From NCBI RefSeq assembly GCF_014192225.1, contig NZ_JACHXS010000015.1, positions 81,721 through 145,720 on the forward strand: a stretch of 64,000 nt of DNA, written 5' to 3'. Positions 60,673-64,000 of the stretch are shown here, piece by piece. Source of the stretch: Pseudoduganella umbonata (GTDB lineage: Bacteria > Pseudomonadota > Gammaproteobacteria > Burkholderiales > Burkholderiaceae_D). Within the stretch, counting starts at the first letter, position 1. Each line of letters begins with the position of its first letter. The position numbers and the translations under genes are program-made. The notes beneath the pieces were generated by a model. That model saw nothing but the letters and a program-made list of their open reading frames with translations, ran no database searches and was not told where the DNA came from.

Positions 60673-62001
60673 ATGGATGATGTCATTGAAAAAAAGGTCA
60701 TGGGCAAGATTTTCTGGCGGCTTATCCCGCTGCTCATGTTCCTGTATGTATTGGCCTATATCGATCGCATTAACGTAGGCTTCGCGTCGTTAACGATGAA
60801 CCAGGACCTCGGTCTCAGCGCTTATATCTATGGCTGGGGAGCGGGCATCTTCTTCCTCGGTTACTGCCTGCTCGAAGTGCCGAGCAACCTGATGCTCGCC
60901 AAGGTCGGTGCGCGGCGCTGGATCGCCCGCATTCTCTTCACCTGGGGTACGCTTTCCACCTGCATGGCGCTGGTGCAGGGGCCGAACAGCTTCCTGGTCA
61001 TGCGCTTCCTGCTCGGTGCAGCCGAGGCGGGATTTTTTCCCGGCGTGGTCCTTTACCTGACCTACTGGTTCCCGGCCCGCTACCGCGCACGCATCATCTC
61101 TGCATTCATGCTGTCCATTCCCGTATCCATTGCCATCGGCGCACCGCTGTCGACCTGGATCCTGCATCTGGACGGATGGCATGGCCTGCATGGCTGGCAG
61201 TGGCTGTTCATCATCGAAGGCCTGCCCGCGGTATTTGCCACCTTCCTGGTGCTTCGCTTCCTGACCGACCGGCCGGCCGTTGCCGGGTGGCTGACGCAGG
61301 AAGAGAAAGACTGGCTCGAAGGACAGCTGGCGAACGACAGGGAAATCGCTGGTGCGACGAAGCAGTCCACCTCGCTGCGCTCGGTATTCACGAGCCCGCC
61401 GATCCTGGCGCTGGCCTTCGTCTATTTCGGCGCGACCGGCGCAAACATCGGACTGTCATTCTTCCTGCCGCAAATTATCAAGACGCAGGGCTATTCGAAC
61501 ATGGAAGTCGGCTTCCTGACATCCTTGCCTTACATCGTCGGTTGCATCGGCATGCTGGTCATCGGTTACTGGTCCGATCGCACCAAGGAACGCCGTCTGT
61601 TCCTCATCGGCACGATGCTGATTGCGGCAACCGGCCTGTATCTCGCCGGTGCCTTCGGCGCCAGCTTCTGGTCGATCGCCGCCCTGGCATTTGCAGCGAT
61701 CGGCATTCTCGGCTCCAAGGGTCCGTTCTGGCCGTTGCCCTCGGCTTATCTCAGCGGAACCGCGATGGCGGGAGGGATCGCCTTTATCAACACCGTCGGC
61801 AATATCGGCGGCTTCGTCGGACCTTACGCGATCGGCTGGATCAAGGATTCCACCGGCAGCTTCGAAGGCGGCCTGTATGCGCTGGCTGGCCTGGCGATGA
61901 GCGCCGCGGTCGTCACGATGCTGTTCGTGCGCGGTAAAGGACCGCAGGCCATTGCCATCAAGCCGATTGCCTCAGCTGATGTCGAGGTCGCCAAGTCCTA
62001 G
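60673..62001 (+). CDS. MFS transporter, anion:cation symporter family
   Basis: 442 residues, twelve membrane helices. The N-terminal FLYVLAYIDRINVGFASLTMNQDLGLS and GYCLLEVPSNLMLAKVGARRWIARILFTWG, then RFLLGAAEAGFFPGVVLYLTYWFPARYRAR, are typical of the ACS family (phthalate, hexuronate, tartrate, 4-hydroxyphenylacetate uptake). It imports an organic acid, presumably the substrate of the aldolase-family enzyme encoded 91 bases upstream. GGAGACGGAC lies before the ATG. It converges on the diguanylate cyclase gene with a four-base overlap of the stops. Confidence 0.92.
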   Translation: MDDVIEKKVMGKIFWRLIPLLMFLYVLAYIDRINVGFASLTMNQDLGLSAYIYGWGAGIFFLGYCLLEVPSNLMLAKVGARRWIARILFTWGTLSTCMALVQGPNSFLVMRFLLGAAEAGFFPGVVLYLTYWFPARYRARIISAFMLSIPVSIAIGAPLSTWILHLDGWHGLHGWQWLFIIEGLPAVFATFLVLRFLTDRPAVAGWLTQEEKDWLEGQLANDREIAGATKQSTSLRSVFTSPPILALAFVYFGATGANIGLSFFLPQIIKTQGYSNMEVGFLTSLPYIVGCIGMLVIGYWSDRTKERRLFLIGTMLIAATGLYLAGAFGASFWSIAALAFAAIGILGSKGPFWPLPSAYLSGTAMAGGIAFINTVGNIGGFVGPYAIGWIKDSTGSFEGGLYALAGLAMSAAVVTMLFVRGKGPQAIAIKPIASADVEVAKS

Positions 62002-63635
62002 GTGCCATGCGCCGCGGCATCGCCGCCGCCACCGCGCACCTGGTTTCGTCCCGCCTGCTTGGCGTCGTACAGGTGCCGGTCCGCCCGTTCGATCAGTTCC
62101 ACGGCGGTGGCGGTGCCAGTGGCCGTGCCAGTGCCAGTGCCAGTGCCAGTGCCAGTGCCAGTGCCGGGATACAGCGTCGCCACGCCGAGACTTGCCGTGA
62201 CGACGCGTGCCGGCGAAGGCTGGTGCGGGATGCGCAGCGCCTGGAGGCCGGCACGGATCCGTTCCGCGACGGCGATGGCACCCTCTTCGCCGGTGTTCGG
62301 CACGATGATGGCGAATTCCTCGCCCCCATAGCGGGCCGCCAGGTCGCCAGCCCGGCTGACCTGGGCCGACAGGACCGATGCCGCCCGTTGCAGGCAGGTG
62401 TCGCCGGCCAGGTGGCCGTAGCGGTCGTTGAACTGCTTGAAGTAGTCGAGGTCCATGATGATCAGGGACAGCGGTGTGCCGCCGCGCTGCGCCCGCTTCA
62501 GTTCGGCTTCGAGCACCTCGTCGAAGCGCCGCCGGTTCGCCAGCTGGGTGAGCTTGTCCGTATCGGCCAGCTGGCGCAGGCCGACATTGTGCTTTTCGAG
62601 TTCCTCCGAATACATGCGCAGCTTGCGGTCCAGCCGGTCCTGCACGGCGATCCGGCGGATCAGTTTCGTCGCAAAGGCCGCCAGCATGGCACTGATCAGC
62701 AGCACCGCCACGCCGACCAGCATGCTCGAGCGCTTCCAGTTGCCCAGCAATTCCTCCTTGGTCTGGCCCACCGCGACCAGGAAGGGAAAATCGTGCAGGC
62801 GCCGGTAACTGTACAGCCGTTCCACCTTGTCGACCTTGGCGACGAGGAAGGTGGAGCCGATCGAGCGGCGGCGCAATTCGTTGTAGATGGCGCCGCCCGA
62901 CAGGTCGGAGCCGATCACTTTCTCGTCGAACGGCCGGCGGTAGACCACCGTGCCGTCCGACAGCATCAGCAGCACGGTGCCGGTGCGGCCGATATTCAGT
63001 TCGTCGTAGATGCGCTCGAAGAAGTTCAGCCGCAGCGTGACGAGCGCCACGCCCAGGAAGGTGCCGTCGTCGGCGTAGACGCCGCGCGACACGGGAATGA
63101 TCCAGATGCCTGTCGAACGGCTCTTGACGGGCGCGGCGACGTGGATGCCGCGGTCGGTGTGCGTGCGGTGGTACTGGAAATAGGCGCGGTCGGCGTTGTT
63201 GCCGGGCACGTGCCGCCCCAGCGACGTCGCCACCCACTCGCCATCGGCGCCATACAGGAACAGGCCGTACAGCTCGGGCGTGCCCCTGGCCAGTTCGGCG
63301 AGGTGGGATCTCATCCGTTCGCGCGAGCCCGGGCCGGTGCCGTCGTGCTTGGCGCGCTCGGCCATGTCGGTCAGCGCCATGCCGGCCGTTTTCATCGCCG
63401 CATCGACCTGGGCGCCGACCAGGCGTGCGACGTTCGAGGTCGCCGCCTCGGTCTGGTGGATCTGCGCCTGCCTGGCGGACCAGATGAACCACGCGGCAAA
63501 GCCGGCCAGCGCAAGGCAGGACAATGCCGTGGCCAGGATCACCAGGCGAATGGCAGGGTGGCGCAGCATGCGCGGCGGGCTGGCGGGGTTGTCCAGGTCG
63601 AACTGCAATGTGGTGTAATCCGGGTTCGGGTCCAA
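61998..63635 (-). CDS. Membrane diguanylate cyclase with Cache-type sensor
   Basis: About 545 residues. Membrane helix 1 lies near 30-50, then a periplasmic double-Cache-like sensor (SRSTGIWIIPVSRGVYADDGTFLGVALVTL), helix 2 near 305-325, a coiled segment and a GGDEF domain with the active form GGEEF (RYGGEEFAIIV). It would make c-di-GMP in response to an external ligand. The loop before the last conserved stretch (ERADRHLYDAK) is filled by a Gly-Thr repeat from a 6-bp minisatellite (62113-62166). The start is uncertain: TTG 63635 is the first codon after an in-frame stop; ATG 63569 (MLRHPAIRL) would begin just before helix 1. Confidence 0.9.
   Translation of the reverse strand: MDPNPDYTTLQFDLDNPASPPRMLRHPAIRLVILATALSCLALAGFAAWFIWSARQAQIHQTEAATSNVARLVGAQVDAAMKTAGMALTDMAERAKHDGTGPGSRERMRSHLAELARGTPELYGLFLYGADGEWVATSLGRHVPGNNADRAYFQYHRTHTDRGIHVAAPVKSRSTGIWIIPVSRGVYADDGTFLGVALVTLRLNFFERIYDELNIGRTGTVLLMLSDGTVVYRRPFDEKVIGSDLSGGAIYNELRRRSIGSTFLVAKVDKVERLYSYRRLHDFPFLVAVGQTKEELLGNWKRSSMLVGVAVLLISAMLAAFATKLIRRIAVQDRLDRKLRMYSEELEKHNVGLRQLADTDKLTQLANRRRFDEVLEAELKRAQRGGTPLSLIIMDLDYFKQFNDRYGHLAGDTCLQRAASVLSAQVSRAGDLAARYGGEEFAIIVPNTGEEGAIAVAERIRAGLQALRIPHQPSPARVVTASLGVATLYPGTGTGTGTGTGTGTATGTATAVELIERADRHLYDAKQAGRNQVRGGGGDAAAHGT
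62113..62166. repeat. 6-bp minisatellite inside the diguanylate cyclase gene
   Basis: Nine units of GTGCCA on the plus strand, seven of them perfect and six of these consecutive (62125-62160); the others are GTGGCC and GTGCCG. On the coding strand it gives repeated Gly-Thr with one Ala. Because the unit is two codons, changes in number keep the frame. Confidence 0.95.
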
Positions 63636-63662
63636 GCGGGACGTGGGTCAATGTCGGGAGGC

Positions 63663-63704
63663 TCATTGGACCGCACTCATTGGACCGCACTCATTGGACA
63701 GCAT
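63663..63704. repeat. 14-bp tandem repeat, three copies
   Basis: TCATTGGACCGCAC at 63663-63676 and 63677-63690, followed by TCATTGGACAGCAT at 63691-63704 (12 of 14 identical). It begins 28 bases upstream of the cyclase start codon. Confidence 0.9.
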
Positions 63705-63735
63705 TGTGCCACTGCGCGGTCGGGCCTGTCTCAGT

Positions 63736-63777
63736 GTGCGGAATGCAGCGTGCGGAATGCAGCCTGCGGAATGCAGA
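63736..63777. repeat. Second 14-bp tandem repeat, three copies
   Basis: GTGCGGAATGCAGC at 63736-63749 and 63750-63763, followed by CTGCGGAATGCAGA at 63764-63777 (12 of 14 identical). The unit is unrelated in sequence to the repeat 30 bases to the left but has the same length and copy number. Each unit contains the partial dyad TGCGGAATGCA. Confidence 0.9.
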
Positions 63778-63858
63778 GCGCCCGGCAGGCCGGGCGCGGG
63801 TACCGGCCGCCAGTGACGGCGGCCGGTGGTATTGCCAGGGAAGGGAAGCGGTCCCGGA

Positions 63859-64000
63859 TCAGATGGCGCGGCGCACCATCAGTTCCTTGATCTTGCCGAT
63901 CGCCTTGTTCGGGTTCAGGCCCTTCGGACAGACGTCCACGCAGTTCATGATCGAGTGGCAGCGGAACAGGCGGTACGGGTCTTCCAGGTTGTCCAGGCGC
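63859..64000 (-). CDS. sdhB: Succinate dehydrogenase iron-sulfur subunit, C-terminal part
   Basis: Only the last 46-47 codons are in the window; the gene continues beyond the right edge. The end reads RLDNLEDPYRLFRCHSIMNC, then VDVCPKGLNPNKAIGKIKEL and MVRRAI with a TGA at 63859-63861. The Cys residues of the CxxxxNCxxVCPKGLNP pattern belong to the [3Fe-4S]/[4Fe-4S] clusters of SdhB. This core respiratory gene shows that the window is chromosomal. The rest of the sdh operon should lie to the right. Confidence 0.95.
   Translation of the reverse strand, partial: RLDNLEDPYRLFRCHSIMNCVDVCPKGLNPNKAIGKIKELMVRRAI

Larger units (their letters stand above)
63636..63858. other. Gap between the cyclase and sdhB with two 14-bp-period repeats
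   Basis: About 220 bases upstream of the cyclase and downstream of sdhB, both on the minus strand. It contains the two triple repeats listed separately. No further gene is seen. A terminator for sdh might lie near 63778-63835, where GC-rich partial dyads (GCCCGGCAGGCCGGGCG) occur. Confidence 0.5.

Noticed and set aside
62113..63777. Tandem repeats considered as a CRISPR array
   Set aside because: Units are 6 and 14 bp, directly adjacent with no spacers, and no cas gene is present.

Overview
The window is high-GC, densely coded DNA that looks like a chromosomal segment of a Gram-negative betaproteobacterium, most likely Oxalobacteraceae of the Massilia/Duganella/Telluria type. The reasons are two PEP-CTERM (VPEPST) proteins, outer-membrane porins ending in Phe, Tat- and lipobox-type export signals, many LysR regulators, several large c-di-GMP proteins, and the 3' end of a sdhB gene on the right edge. 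There is no rRNA, tRNA, CRISPR array, transposase or prophage gene.

Left part (1-11.3 kb): a truncated PAS-GGDEF-EAL protein, a CheY-like receiver, an unknown 135-residue protein, a very large periplasmic-sensor/PAS/GGDEF/EAL protein with degenerate GGDSF and ETL motifs, a membrane metallophosphoesterase, a PEP-CTERM HAF-repeat protein and an alpha/beta-hydrolase lipoprotein with a short collagen-like linker.

Nutrient block on the minus strand (11.3-20.8 kb): eat-eutB-eutC imports ethanolamine and cleaves it. Upstream of it, dctA-porin-dctB-dctD forms a C4-dicarboxylate uptake and two-component unit. dctA has a near-consensus sigma-54 promoter and an upstream palindrome, as expected for a DctD-activated gene.

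Central block (20.9-35.8 kb): after a YdeI/DUF1905 protein come a GcvA-type LysR gene and a tight operon of a Rieske oxygenase, aldehyde dehydrogenase, rubredoxin-reductase fusion, FAD amine oxidase, EutQ-like cupin and MFS transporter. A BCCT (betaine/choline/carnitine) transporter and a porin follow under a separate promoter that shares a conserved 60-bp element with the first. A Tat-exported phosphocholine-type phospholipase C and an alpha/beta hydrolase come next. The block reads as a system for obtaining and oxidising a quaternary or methylated amine. It is the best candidate here for an undescribed pathway, because its electron donor appears to be a fused rubredoxin reductase rather than the usual ferredoxin reductase.

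Polysaccharide block (35.9-49 kb): a LysR gene, an exported HAD phosphatase-EEP nuclease fusion, a nested inverted-repeat element, a second PEP-CTERM protein, a pectate lyase-pectinesterase fusion, a large unknown protein, and a GH115 alpha-glucuronidase with LacI-type operator sequences in front of it.

Right part (49-64 kb): a decayed alpha/beta-hydrolase gene, MOSC, glutamine-amidotransferase, thioredoxin-like and AhpD-like proteins, a SnoaL-like protein, a DUF892 ferritin-like protein, two membrane acyltransferases, an orphan periplasmic binding protein, an FKBP lipoprotein, a LysR / class II aldolase / ACS-family MFS module, a membrane diguanylate cyclase with an internal 6-bp minisatellite, and partial sdhB. 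Functions are assigned from motifs read by eye. Residue numbers are counted by hand and domain limits are approximate.
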